The notes: generated by a model from the letters alone, not told the origin. DNA of 64,000 nucleotides from an uncultured Chlamydia sp. (GCA_946127115.1 CAMGYI010000002.1:248001-312000), one strand, 5' to 3'. Positions 52,089 through 62,733 are shown, counted from the stretch's first letter. Numbers and translations: made by a program.

Positions 52089-52465
52089 ATGATAGTGCCA
52101 TCTTTTTGGTTAACTAAGAAAGATAATAGGCTTCTAGTAGCTCCTTCCCTCACTGCTCAACAATTGATGCAATGAATTCACAAAGAGCCCACAATCAGGT
52201 AAGCATTCTAGCTTCTACTATCATTTTATGATACTAAAATAAACTATACCTAACCCTCTAATTTAATGACTCTCCAGCTACAAGCTGATAAATAAAAAAT
52301 CTATTAATTACATCTAGCTCAATTTAAGGATTAAAGATATTCTTTTATCTTTAAATTGTCTCTAAATTAGCATATCTTGAGTGGATTCTTGTCGAATAGA
52401 TGTAGATATTTAAGCTCTATTTTATTAAAATTTGTTCAAAATTTTTAACCATAAGAGTAGAATCA

Positions 52466-53176
52466 GTGATAGTCAATAAATCATCATCCATATTGTGTGG
52501 ATTATTAGTAGGTGCTTTGTTTGGATCTGGTTATTATTCTCTTGCCCCTAAAATTCTTCCAAAATTTTCTGAACTGGGACAATCTGGTTTAAAAACCCAA
52601 ATGAAGGCTTTTGCGCTTTCATCAATAGTGCAAGCTATTTTCTTATCAAAAAATATACCTCCTGCAGATAGATCTCTTTCAAAAAAATCTTTAGAAACCC
52701 TTTTTCCTTACCTATTAATTGGGGGGGCTGCTCATTATTTCCATAGAAATTGTCTGAAAGCGAACATCATAGGGTCTATTATCTTAGGAAGTGCTCAATT
52801 GTCTACAAAGTGGCTAACTTACAAGGTATATACTCACCCAAGAAACCCCGTTATTCCGAACCCCGTTATTCCGGAGAATGTCCCCAACAATATTAGAAAC
52901 AGGCCTCTACCAGTTCTCCCAACAGACACCGCTGGAACTAGCCAAGCTCCTGAGAATATCGGAGCTGGTGCCCCTAGGCAACCCTATTCACACACAATTA
53001 GAAACAGGCCTCCACTAGCTCTCCCAACAGACACCGCTGGAACTAGCCAAGCTCCTGAGAATATCGGAGCTGGTGGCCCTAGGCAACCCTATTCACACAC
53101 AAACAGATCCCCAATCATCCCTAACACTCCCGTAAATTCTAGCAATATAGATTATGGTTGTGTATATGATGATTGA
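52466..53176 (+). CDS. Hypothetical protein: hydrophobic N-terminal half and Pro-rich tandem-repeat C-terminus
   Basis: IRNRPLPVLPTDTAGTSQAPENIGAGAPRQPYSHT repeated twice (35 aa units); N-terminus GLLVGALFGSGYYSLAPK. Confidence 0.6.
   Translation: MIVNKSSSILCGLLVGALFGSGYYSLAPKILPKFSELGQSGLKTQMKAFALSSIVQAIFLSKNIPPADRSLSKKSLETLFPYLLIGGAAHYFHRNCLKANIIGSIILGSAQLSTKWLTYKVYTHPRNPVIPNPVIPENVPNNIRNRPLPVLPTDTAGTSQAPENIGAGAPRQPYSHTIRNRPPLALPTDTAGTSQAPENIGAGGPRQPYSHTNRSPIIPNTPVNSSNIDYGCVYDD
52892..53101 (+). repeat. 105 bp direct tandem repeat, two near-identical copies
   Basis: attagaaacaggcctc... starts at 52892 and again at 52997, continuing through ...ccctattcacacaca. Confidence 0.92.
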
Positions 53177-53327
53177 TACCCAATGAAGCATAGAAAAGGT
53201 TCTATGGAAAAATCTTTCAGTTCTCCAATTGAATTTTTCCCGGAGTCCTTTATTGGCGTGTTGTAAACGGGATGATTTTTTTTTCAGAGATCAATTAAAA
53301 TGTTTCTTTTTCAAATAGGGGAAAGAA

Positions 53328-53693
53328 ATGCAGCAAATCGAAATGATCAGTTTAGAAGAGTTAATCCCTGAGACCCATAGCTATCGCCGTTTTATCGACA
53401 TTTGGTCGTTCAAATATTCAGAGAAACAGCTTAGGAAAATTGAAACAACAAACCCTCATAAAGGTTTTGGTCTTTTACGATTGTTCAAATGCCTTTTAGG
53501 GACTGTTGAAATCAAGCAAGAAAAACAATCTCTTGCATTCCCAAAATCAGGGCCCATAACCGTGTTTAAAAATGCATTGAAGACCCGATGGCTAATACCA
53601 CAAAAATGGGAGTTCCTACTCGGAGATGAGACTTTTTTCAGTAGAACTCGGGGTTTTACTAGGTCCAGAAACTTCTTCTTCAATTGCATTTAA
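53328..53693 (+). pseudogene. Truncated IS-element transposase N-terminus (IS5/IS1182-like)
   Basis: MISLEELIPETHSYRRFIDIWSFKY...KGFGLLRLFKCLLG matches the usual N-terminus of these transposases ('ISLEDLVPKDHPYRKI...'); no DDE domain follows. Confidence 0.65.
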
Positions 53694-54227
53694 AAATGCT
53701 TCAGAAAAAAGGTTCTGAGGAGTCCACATGGGACCGGTAATCGCATGAATCCCAAAGTATTTATGACGATGATGTATATCACAAAGAACCCATAAGTTAT
53801 GTTCATGATGGTCTACCCAATCCTTAATATCGTTTTCTAACATGTAAGAATGATACAATTTTTCATTCGGATATCTTCTTTTTAAATTTGGCGCTAAAGT
53901 TTTATTGAATTTCTGAACATCAATTGCATTAGCAAGAGACCATTCTATAATATGATGGTGGGTTTCCATTTGACTTGCTTTATTAGGATTAAAAGTTAGA
54001 TCAACTTTCTTTTCTTCGTCCATTAGATAGGAGTGTTTTACTCCACAAATTAAACATGGAAGATCTTCCTTAACAACGAGTTTTTTATGTATTTCTCTAT
54101 ATTTGGCACTACTTCTTCTTTTTTCATGAGGGGGGTAAAAATCAGCCTCTTCAAACTTCCTGAACGAGCCATGAACTTTAACTTTTTTTGCAACGTCTTT
54201 TAAATCTTGCATAAGAATGGCAGCCAT
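53616..54227 (-). CDS. HNH-like zinc-binding nuclease-type protein
   Basis: CLICGVKHSY...METHHHIIEWSLAN...HNLWVLCDIHHRHKYFGIHAITG: CxxC plus HHH plus N...LC..HH arrangement. Confidence 0.65.
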   Translation of the reverse strand: MAAILMQDLKDVAKKVKVHGSFRKFEEADFYPPHEKRRSSAKYREIHKKLVVKEDLPCLICGVKHSYLMDEEKKVDLTFNPNKASQMETHHHIIEWSLANAIDVQKFNKTLAPNLKRRYPNEKLYHSYMLENDIKDWVDHHEHNLWVLCDIHHRHKYFGIHAITGPMWTPQNLFSEAFLNAIEEEVSGPSKTPSSTEKSLISE

Positions 54228-54929
54228 ATCAGCCTCCTAGATGGTTGGGTCTCTTCAAAAATTTTTCTTTTCCAGGTTAATAAAAATTGGGATATAATTC
54301 ACTAGATTTCTGCATCACTTATTGTTTCTCACGTGAGCTCGATTTCGAATCCTTGGAATATTAGTGAGCTATTTCAAAAAAAATTGAACGCAGAAAGCTC
54401 TCTTTGTATGAACTTGCTTTACAGAAAATGAGTCAGCAAAGACGGCCAAGAATCTAAGCTGAGGGTCTGGTTTTAGCCTAATTGGAATTTTAGTAGACCA
54501 TCAATCATCTAGAACCCGCCGCGCCTTATTTAAGCAAAGGACTCAAGATAAAATCTTTACGTCGCTACTGTGTTAAAAGAGCACATGATAAACCCTTGCT
54601 TTAGATAATGAATCCGCCTTTTCATACTGTTTGTATTTCTCCCAGTTGCGGTAAACAATCAGGAAAATTATCTATTAAATCTAAAATTCTCATAGATACC
54701 TCCTAGAAACAGAAGCAGTTTATCTTCATGCAAAAGCCCCCATTTGGGATCTACCCTTGAAACATCCATCTATTTCCATATACCGGTTCGACGACATCTA
54801 CCCGATAACGGTCAAAATCCTTTCTGAGGGGGGGCCTTTTCTAGAAGTGTAGTCGGCTTAGATGAATCGCAATGATGAAAAAAGTTAAGTGCTACGCTCT
54901 AATACTCATCATGTTCTCGATCACCTGCC

Positions 54930-55310
54930 CTAAAGGGGAGGTTTTGTATACTGGGGTACAGCTCCCTCAGCAAGTTTTAAATAATCATCCGCTGTAAGAA
55001 GCAATTCTACTTCTTCCGGATAGGATGGTGCGATCTCAAAGAGATATCCTGCTCCTTCAGGAGACTGATTGAGTAAATTCACATCTTCTTTGAGCTTTAT
55101 ATTGACACCCGTGACGGTTCCTGAAATCGGACTATAGATATCAGCAGCAGCCTTGGTAGACTCTAGGACTGCAACCTCTTCCCCAGCTCTCACTATCTGC
55201 CCAACTTCGGGAAGCTCGATATAGACGATTTCTCCGAGCTCCTTTTGAGCATATTTAGAGACCCCTACTTTCCCATCTAAATACCATTCATGCGTATCTG
55301 TATACTTCAT
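54930..55310 (-). CDS. gcvH: Glycine cleavage system H protein
   Basis: MKYTDTHEWYLDGKVGVSKYAQKELGEIVYIELPEVGQ...AVLESTKAAADIYSPISG (lipoyl-lysine motif ESTKA). Confidence 0.95.
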   Translation of the reverse strand: MKYTDTHEWYLDGKVGVSKYAQKELGEIVYIELPEVGQIVRAGEEVAVLESTKAAADIYSPISGTVTGVNIKLKEDVNLLNQSPEGAGYLFEIAPSYPEEVELLLTADDYLKLAEGAVPQYTKPPL

Positions 55311-55906
55311 TCCATAAGCTCCACTGAGGCCCAAAGGGCAGGGTGTCTTTCAAGATTAAAATAATCCGAGGAAAGGTTAAAGTGCTCCTTTTCTCCATTT
55401 CTCCGTTTAAAGCCATAGCAAAACCCAAGCCGCTTAAATTCTACTGGATCATACCCGTAAAGAATCTCCTTGGGAAGGGAAATTTCAACCCCATACGAGC
55501 TCTTCTTCACCTCCGTTTTCATAGTAATGAGACCAGAGTCTGCTAATTCATGGCTATCCTCACCCCTAAACCGGGTCACTTCCACTCCAGTCTCCTCCTC
55601 CAAATCAAACAAAAAATGGTGGCAAAATCGGGTGATAACATTGGATGTTTTAAGATCTCGGGTATCAATGAACAGCTCCAACTGATCTCCGCTCTCGATT
55701 CCCAGTTTACATCCCATCTCCATGTAAAGCCCAACAGGGCTCCAAAGCAATGCCAGTGAAACAAGTCGACCCTCTCCGGTCAGACCCGTGATGTTAGGAA
55801 GAAGAGCTTTCTTAAATTGCCGTTTTTTTTTCGCTTTGGGGATTTTTCCTCTCACTTCAAAAAAAGCGGCTGGGCTTAAAGGTTTAAGATCTTTCAGCAC
55901 TGACAT
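55307..55906 (-). CDS. Conserved hypothetical protein upstream of gcvH (CT283-like by recalled position)
   Basis: 199 aa ORF overlapping gcvH by 4 bp and the next gene by about 20 bp. Confidence 0.65.
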   Translation of the reverse strand: MSVLKDLKPLSPAAFFEVRGKIPKAKKKRQFKKALLPNITGLTGEGRLVSLALLWSPVGLYMEMGCKLGIESGDQLELFIDTRDLKTSNVITRFCHHFLFDLEEETGVEVTRFRGEDSHELADSGLITMKTEVKKSSYGVEISLPKEILYGYDPVEFKRLGFCYGFKRRNGEKEHFNLSSDYFNLERHPALWASVELME

Positions 55907-58280
55907 CGCTAAGTTTTATTGCATTTTTTTTCTGAATCCGTTCAATCAAATCGATCATGAGATGGCGCTCTGCCTCTTTTGAGAGAATTACTTGTCCCTG
56001 CTTCATTTCCGCGTTAAAGTTTCCACTGGGAATAGACTTTTCCTGAAGCTGGAAAAATGAAAGACGCTTCCCACTGCGATGCCCCACGTCAGACCAGCTC
56101 TTTTCTACCATCGAAAAGAGTTCTGAAGAAAACCAAGGACTATGCTCATGACTTTTGAACATTGTATTTTCTTTTACAAGGGACCACTGGGAGCAAAGAT
56201 CCCTCTTTATTCCAAGCTTTCCCTTTTCATTGGCTGTCTCTGCTTGCTTCAAGAATTGACTTCCCTCGCCAACCCTACGAATCTCCCTTTCTGCCACCAC
56301 CATATGTGGGAAGAGACGATACTTAGGGTAAAATTCATCAAGCCTTTCAAAACGATCTTCAGGGAGTTTAACCCCAAGTTGAGATACTTGAAACTCGATA
56401 CTCTTTAAGGTATCCGCAAAAAGGATTCGACCCACTTCTTTTTCCACCTCACTTAAAGGCTTCCAGTCGTTTTCTTCAGTTTTGAAAATAGCAGGATTTT
56501 TGGTCCGTACTTTAGGGTAAGATGCCTCTAAATGCGCCTGAAGCAACATGTCTAAAATGCCCCGCTCATTTGCTTCCTCAAAGGTTAGCACCATTCGAGT
56601 TAGATCCCGATCCACCACTTGGAAGCGGTAATAGGTTTCTCCATCTCCAGTAAATAGTTCCAATTGATTTTTTGCAGCAAGAGCTTCTGGATCGCTATCA
56701 AGCTCCCCCTTTAACACAGTTTTAGAAAATAAGTTATAAAGCTTCTCGCTAGACTCTACCCCTTCAAAAGGAGAACTTTTTCCGTTCAGCGAAAGACTCA
56801 CCTCACGAACATTTGTATGCTTTTGGTTGAGAGCTTCTTGAATCCACTCAGGATGGGCTTCAACAATCTTCCCTCTTGACACCCGGTCAACCTTTCCGCG
56901 AAGTTCAGACCCTAACCCTTCAAGCACTGCAAAATACTCTTCTGCGTCCTCAGCATTTTTAAGTTTCAATTGAGGAAACTCTTTCGTCAAAAGTGCAAAG
57001 TTCTCTTTATCAAGCTGCCACTCCCACATTTCTTTAAGACTCACACCAAGGGCAACTTCATCTTTTTTCACTTCAACAACTTCTAACAAAAAACGTCGCT
57101 CAACGAGATCAGGACAGTTTTTTTCAATCTCATGAGCGTTTGTAAATGCTTGTGGAAGCATTAAAGCTTCCTTCCGATTTTCCGAAACTTGGTCAAGATA
57201 AAGCTCGAGTTTCATCAAACTAGAAAAATCTTTGATATCCAAAAAATCAGGCAAGTGGTACAGGTCCAATTCAGCAGTTTTTGAAGCAAAACTATAAAAT
57301 GTCTCATAGACATGGGGATCAACAAAAACAGCTCCACCCACATCTTCAAACAAGCGGCGGAACAACATAATCTTTTGCCATACTCCAACAGCTTCTTCTT
57401 CATTCATTCCAAGAATGTAGAGCTGTTGCTGCCAAAGCTGCGAAATTTCCTCCTCAGAAATCTCTGATTTTCGAAGCTGCGTTTGCATGACTTCGTAACC
57501 ATTACGAATCAGATCAACGCGCGCTTCTTCAAAGCTTACTTTATACCCTCGTTCCTTGGCTATAAGCTCCGCATTAATCACAAACTGCGCCGCTAGCTCA
57601 ATAAACCGAGGGCCAAACCATTCCTCTAGGCTCCGGCAATGGAAAATATTTAAGTTCACTCTCTCTAATGCTGGATCGGGCTCAATCCAGCTGTAATGCT
57701 TTTGCTGAAACATTAAATACTCACGCAGAATATTCGGAGGAAAAGCAGATTCGCCAAGATACAAATTCACAAGGAACCCAAACGTATCAGGATTCATTTC
57801 TTCAGTCGTATTCAGAAAGGCATCCAGGTGTGCTTTCTGCGAGGGAAGAACTTGTGACCATAGATTCTCTACACTGATAAAAGGCGCTGTCGGATGACGA
57901 TAGGGACGAAACGCCTTATGGTGGATCATTCGCTCGGTAAGATCTCCTTTCAAATCTTCAAAGTAGGCATTCACGAGCAAAACACCAATGCCGGTTCCTA
58001 AGAGATCCTTTCGCACTACTCCATCATTGAAGAAGTTCGGCATCATACCTTTTTCAGTGAGCGCCAAATCATTCCGATCACTTGATAGAAAGCGAACCAT
58101 ATAGTCCAGCTCACTTTTCATAATTTTTGAGCCATCAACCCCCTGGCCGATACATCTATCTTCAACTTTCTGAGGAGCATTGATTGCACTATGCGTTCCA
58201 AAAAAAGAAAAGGAGACAATGATGACCACAGCAATAACAATAAAAAAATATCGTTGGTATTTGCGAAAAAATTCCAGCAT
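55884..58280 (-). CDS. PpiD/SurA-like membrane-anchored periplasmic folding factor
   Basis: MLEFFRKYQRYFFIVIAVVIIVSFSFFG N-terminal anchor, SurA_N-like helical region (QFVINAELIAKERGYKVSFEEARVDL). Confidence 0.65.
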   Translation of the reverse strand: MLEFFRKYQRYFFIVIAVVIIVSFSFFGTHSAINAPQKVEDRCIGQGVDGSKIMKSELDYMVRFLSSDRNDLALTEKGMMPNFFNDGVVRKDLLGTGIGVLLVNAYFEDLKGDLTERMIHHKAFRPYRHPTAPFISVENLWSQVLPSQKAHLDAFLNTTEEMNPDTFGFLVNLYLGESAFPPNILREYLMFQQKHYSWIEPDPALERVNLNIFHCRSLEEWFGPRFIELAAQFVINAELIAKERGYKVSFEEARVDLIRNGYEVMQTQLRKSEISEEEISQLWQQQLYILGMNEEEAVGVWQKIMLFRRLFEDVGGAVFVDPHVYETFYSFASKTAELDLYHLPDFLDIKDFSSLMKLELYLDQVSENRKEALMLPQAFTNAHEIEKNCPDLVERRFLLEVVEVKKDEVALGVSLKEMWEWQLDKENFALLTKEFPQLKLKNAEDAEEYFAVLEGLGSELRGKVDRVSRGKIVEAHPEWIQEALNQKHTNVREVSLSLNGKSSPFEGVESSEKLYNLFSKTVLKGELDSDPEALAAKNQLELFTGDGETYYRFQVVDRDLTRMVLTFEEANERGILDMLLQAHLEASYPKVRTKNPAIFKTEENDWKPLSEVEKEVGRILFADTLKSIEFQVSQLGVKLPEDRFERLDEFYPKYRLFPHMVVAEREIRRVGEGSQFLKQAETANEKGKLGIKRDLCSQWSLVKENTMFKSHEHSPWFSSELFSMVEKSWSDVGHRSGKRLSFFQLQEKSIPSGNFNAEMKQGQVILSKEAERHLMIDLIERIQKKNAIKLSDVSAERS

Positions 58281-58549
58281 GACAACTCTTCCAATAAATT
58301 ATAAAACAATCCATAGTACCAAACCCCCTCCTTTCCCGCAACATCCCTCAAACAATTCTTTGAGCCTACTTCATTGATCTGTTCGTGACGACACTATCTA
58401 GTTGCTCTGTTATTTTAATTATTGATGCAATTGTACGCTCAAATCTTTAACTCTCGTGTCTTCTGAAAATCGACAATATTATCGAGAGGTTTTTGAAGCC
58501 GCTAGAGGGGTGAAAAGGTGGATCAAATTTTGCTAATAGGGCACTAGAG

Positions 58550-59930
58550 TTGACTTCTATTCTTCTTCCATTAATGGTGAAGCTCATGGCACGTGAAAGT
58601 TCGAAACAGCGGTGGCTCCTAGCCATCGTTAGTGCAGTTGCAGCAATTGGAGGGCTCCTCTTCGGGTACGACACTGGGGTCATTTCAGGAGCAATTCTCT
58701 ATATCAAGAAGCAATATGCTATGACAACCCTCCAGGAAGAGCTCGTGATTAGCATGGTCTCACTCAGAGCAATTTTTGGAGCCCTTTTAGGTGGCCCTCT
58801 TTGCGATCGCATAGGGCGGAAAAAGATTGTCCTCTCTTCAAGCCTTGTTTTTATTATTAGTGCCATCGGTCTTTCCTTATCGGGGTCTGTTAATGAGCTC
58901 ATTTTCTGGAGACTTATCGTCGGTTTTGCTATCGGCGTGTCTTCTACTACAGCCCCCCTCTATATTGCTGAGCTTTCCCCTCGTTATATCCGAGGGGGGC
59001 TTGTGACCATTAACCAATTATTCATTACGATCGGGATTCTTTCCTCCTATCTTATAGGTCTCCTATTTGTTGATACCCAATCTTGGCGCCTCATGTTTGC
59101 GATTGCTGCAATCCCCGCAGCATTTCAGTTTATTGTGATGTGTTTTTTCCCAGAAAGCCCCCGTTTTCTTACGAATATTGGAGATAAGAAAGGAGCCCTT
59201 GATGTCCTTAAAAGATTTAGGGGAAGCGAGGAGGACGCCGCACTAGAAATCAGTCATATTGAAAAAATGATTAACAAAAAAACCTCACTGGTCTGAGCTC
59301 CTTTCTAAACGGATCCGCCCAGCTCTTCTCGCTGGGATTGGCGTAACAGTTATTCAGCAGATTACCGGAATTAACACAATCATTTACTATGCTCCAACCA
59401 TCTTTGAGTTCGCCGGGTTTGGATCTGATAAAGCAGCCCTTCTTGCAACAACCTGGATAGGGGTCATAAATGTTCTCATGACCTTTCTTGCAATCTACCT
59501 TCTTGATAAGGTGGGGAGAAAGCCTCTTCTTCTCTTTGGCCTTGGAGGGATCGTCCTTAGCTTAATTGTTCTAGGGATTGGTTTTTATCAAACCGTTTCA
59601 ACCAGCATTATTACAACTATCTCTCTCGCTTGCATTTTTACCTACATTGCTTCATTCGCCTTTAGCTTGGGCCCAATCGGATGGCTTCTTAATTCAGAGA
59701 TTTACCCTCTCCATATCCGAGGAAAGGCAATGGGAGTCGCTATCTGTGCCAATTGGGTCTCTAATTTCATTGTCACAGCTACCTTCCTCAATCTTATTCA
59801 TTTCCTAGGAAAAGCAGGTACCTTCTGGCTTTACGGGCTCATCGGCTTTTTTGGCCTCTTATTTATCTGGCGCAAAATCCCTGAGACAAAATCCAAATCT
59901 CTCGAAGAGATCGAAGAATACTGGAAATAA
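58550..59930 (+). pseudogene. MFS sugar-transporter (SP/XylE-like) gene interrupted by a one-base frameshift
   Basis: ORF 58550-59296 has GGLLFGYDTGVISGAILYIKKQ and DRIGRKK. The +1 frame continues PHWSELLSKRIRPALLAGIGVTVIQQITGINTIIYYAPTIFEFAGF..., then ORF 59478-59930 with LLDKVGRKPLLLFG and PETKSKSLEEIEEYW. Confidence 0.88.
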
Positions 59931-60058
59931 TATTTCAGGCATGTCTTCAATTTTTCAAATCTTATAAAAAGTATAATATAGATAATAATAATTTTATTAA
60001 TTATAAATTAGTTGTAAATCTGTTATAATAATAAAAATATAAAATAATAGAGTCTATT

Positions 60059-60391
60059 ATGAGTCAATTAATATCGGTATTTTCAGCCCTCAAAGCATAC
60101 AATGCCAGTTTAAGAGAAAAACAAGCCGACTATCTGGAAAATTCCCAAATTAAAATAAATCCTTTTTTCCTAGCGGATGAAATCTTCCCAAGACGGCAAA
60201 GCTACGTAGACACTCTCCAAGGTGGTCGTGCAGTCAAATACCTCCTAAGCCTCTACAAACAAAATCAAAAAACTTCAGCCCATCAACCACCTTCTCTATC
60301 AGATTCTTTCCGAAAAAAGCTATCTGAAGAATTTAAGATATTTCTTGAAGCTCTAATTTTCGAAACAATGAGATTAATAAAAAATAATTAA
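60059..60391 (+). CDS. Small hypothetical protein, probable operon partner of the J-domain protein
   Basis: Complete 110 aa ORF ending 32 bp before the next ORF. Confidence 0.55.
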   Translation: MSQLISVFSALKAYNASLREKQADYLENSQIKINPFFLADEIFPRRQSYVDTLQGGRAVKYLLSLYKQNQKTSAHQPPSLSDSFRKKLSEEFKIFLEALIFETMRLIKNN

Positions 60392-60423
60392 ATTTAAATT
60401 ATAAAAAAAGGAAGTTAATTATT

Positions 60424-61812
60424 ATGGAAAACCTAGATCAAAATTTATGTGGAAATATTATTGTGCAGGTAAACCACTCTGATTTAGAAACCACAATTTT
60501 CACTGACCAGATTGGGGGTGACAAAGGAACAAGAGGAAGATCATGTGGTTCCTGTTTTAATCGTTTATGGGATTGGCTGTGCGGTGTAAGTTACAATAAA
60601 AACAGCGTAACAAATAGAATAAATACCGCATTTAGAAGTGTACAACTTCATGGCTTAGAGAAAGGTTCGTTGCAAACTTTCAAAGAAAATCTAGAAGCCT
60701 TACAAAACAAATTTAACAAACAAGGAACACTTAAAGTAGACCTTCAAGAAACAATCAAGAAAATTGATGCATATCTGAGTAAAGACATAAGGGCAAGAGA
60801 AAGAAGCAAAAAGCAAGTGGATCACAAGGAAAGAGAACCCGCCGCCGCACAAGTTAAACCTCCTAAAGCTCGTCACAATACAAAGTCAACGCAAAGAGCC
60901 CAGAGCACAAGAGTAAAGCAATCCCCCCATCAGCTGCAAGCACAACAAATACAAAATGAAGAATTCCTTATAAATATTTCTGCAAGAGAAGGAACTCATT
61001 ACTTAGAAGTTTTAAAAACATGCTACGGAGATAGTTCAAGGTATATTGAAAAGGTTACCAAATGGATCGAAGATACATATGAGGAAATCCATCAAAGTTT
61101 AGGGGCTGGCATTGGGAAACCATTGGATGAAGATAAAATACGAATACAATTTGAAAGAATCCTGGGACAAAAAATACTCCAGTATAACCTGGACAAACTA
61201 AGTAAAAAAATCCCAGATCTATTTACTAATGATACTTATAGAGCCGAACGAATCACTGATTGGCTTCCTGGTACCGGTACTACAGGTCCACTTGGTCAAT
61301 TCATGACTGTTGTTCCCTTCAGCAATGAAACAATCAAACACATCCGAATAAAACTTAAAGAAAACTCCTCGCCCCAACGTGCAGAGGTGAAAGAAAAACG
61401 AGAGGAGCCCACTCTAGAAAAGCATATTAAAGAATTAATGAGCCAATCAGATACACAGATTCTAGGCCTACCTGATCAAGGATTTACACGAGATAATGTG
61501 GTTAAATCTTATCGAAAACTAGCGCTCAAATTTCACCCGGATAAGCTTAGTTCACAACCATTACTTGAACAAAAAAGAGGGTCAGAAACGTTCAGTCGTA
61601 TGAGTCGAGCATACGCTAATCTAATTCGTTATGAGGATTTTTATGACTCTCAAATTAAAGAAGGGTTTCCGGAAGCTAAAGCTCGTGAATTCACTCATGC
61701 TTTCACTTATGCTTTTACTTATGTCCTGGGAAAAGGTCTAGGGGAAACTGTTGCTCAGGATGAAGCTTTTAAGTATGTTGTTCAAATCAAGCAGAGCACA
61801 GGTAAATCGTAA
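60424..61812 (+). CDS. J-domain-containing protein, candidate effector or co-chaperone
   Basis: C-terminal ILGLPDQGFTRDNVVKSYRKLALKFHPDKLSSQPLLEQKRGSETFSRMSRAYANL: canonical J-domain with HPD. No Gly/Phe or zinc-finger region of DnaJ. Confidence 0.8.
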   Translation: MENLDQNLCGNIIVQVNHSDLETTIFTDQIGGDKGTRGRSCGSCFNRLWDWLCGVSYNKNSVTNRINTAFRSVQLHGLEKGSLQTFKENLEALQNKFNKQGTLKVDLQETIKKIDAYLSKDIRARERSKKQVDHKEREPAAAQVKPPKARHNTKSTQRAQSTRVKQSPHQLQAQQIQNEEFLINISAREGTHYLEVLKTCYGDSSRYIEKVTKWIEDTYEEIHQSLGAGIGKPLDEDKIRIQFERILGQKILQYNLDKLSKKIPDLFTNDTYRAERITDWLPGTGTTGPLGQFMTVVPFSNETIKHIRIKLKENSSPQRAEVKEKREEPTLEKHIKELMSQSDTQILGLPDQGFTRDNVVKSYRKLALKFHPDKLSSQPLLEQKRGSETFSRMSRAYANLIRYEDFYDSQIKEGFPEAKAREFTHAFTYAFTYVLGKGLGETVAQDEAFKYVVQIKQSTGKS

Positions 61813-62061
61813 GGCCATACTAACGTGAATTCAATTTTGAAACCACAAACTATCAGTTTGTTAAAGTGCAAAACCTTGTGATAAAACCGCCCTCTTTTCG
61901 TAAATTGATTTTTTGAAGAAAATTTAGCAATTTACAAGGAGGCTAATCATGACTGACGTGATCAAATTATTCTGAAATATACATGATTTCTAGGTGAAAT
62001 TTGAACCTATAATGGAACGCCTATTTAACACCATTTCTGAAATGAAAATTTATGATTTAAT

Positions 62062-62733
62062 TTGACATGCTTTTCAAACAAGGCAAGAGAGTATAATATG
62101 CAAGGAAGAAAATTTAGGTTATTAGAAGGAATAGAGAAGTATAATTTTGACAAATTATCTAAAACCAGAGGCAGCTATCGAGAGAGACGACGTTACCTAG
62201 CGTTTGCTCACATAAGGGATGGGAAGAGTTTTACTGAGACAGCGAAAATGGTAAGAGTAGAACTTCGCACACTGATGAATTGGGTTGATAGCTTTCGAAA
62301 AAGAGGGATAGAGGGATTAAAGGACAAATATGGAGGAGGAGCTAAACCTCACATATGTACTAGTGAATACGAAGCATTTAAAAGCTCTGTTCTGGATCTG
62401 CAAAAAGATTGTTCGGAGAGGCGCATCCGAGTAACGGATATCCAAAATCTTATAGAACGTCAATATGGAGCTCGTCCAGCTAAAAGCACTGTATATAACA
62501 TTTTAAAGCGAGCAGGATTGGTTTGGATTACAGGGCGTTCACGTCATCCCAAGGCTGATGAAAAAGCTCAAGATCCTATGCGTTCAAAAGATATAGATAT
62601 TTGGTTTCAGAACGAATCACGAATTGGCCAACGTGGGACATTGACGCGCACCTGGGCACTGAAAGGGACACGACCTGGAAAGGTCGATCAGCAACAGCAA
62701 TTTGAATATGCCTATTTATTTGGAGCTATGTAG
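62062..62733 (+). pseudogene. IS630-family transposase N-terminal part, truncated (probable start MQGRKF at 62098)
   Basis: HTH_29/winged-helix region plus WFQNESRIGQRGTLTRTWALKGTRP and QFEYAYLFGAM; in-frame TAG followed by PMRDEAVGLE*. Confidence 0.88.

Noticed and set aside
52892-53101. CRISPR or integron-like repeats
   Set aside because: Two 105 bp copies with no spacers, entirely within an ORF and multiple of 3.
54228-54929. Additional gene or RNA in the gap between the HNH-like gene and gcvH
   Set aside because: No convincing ORF, tRNA or repeat could be read; probably degenerate intergenic DNA.
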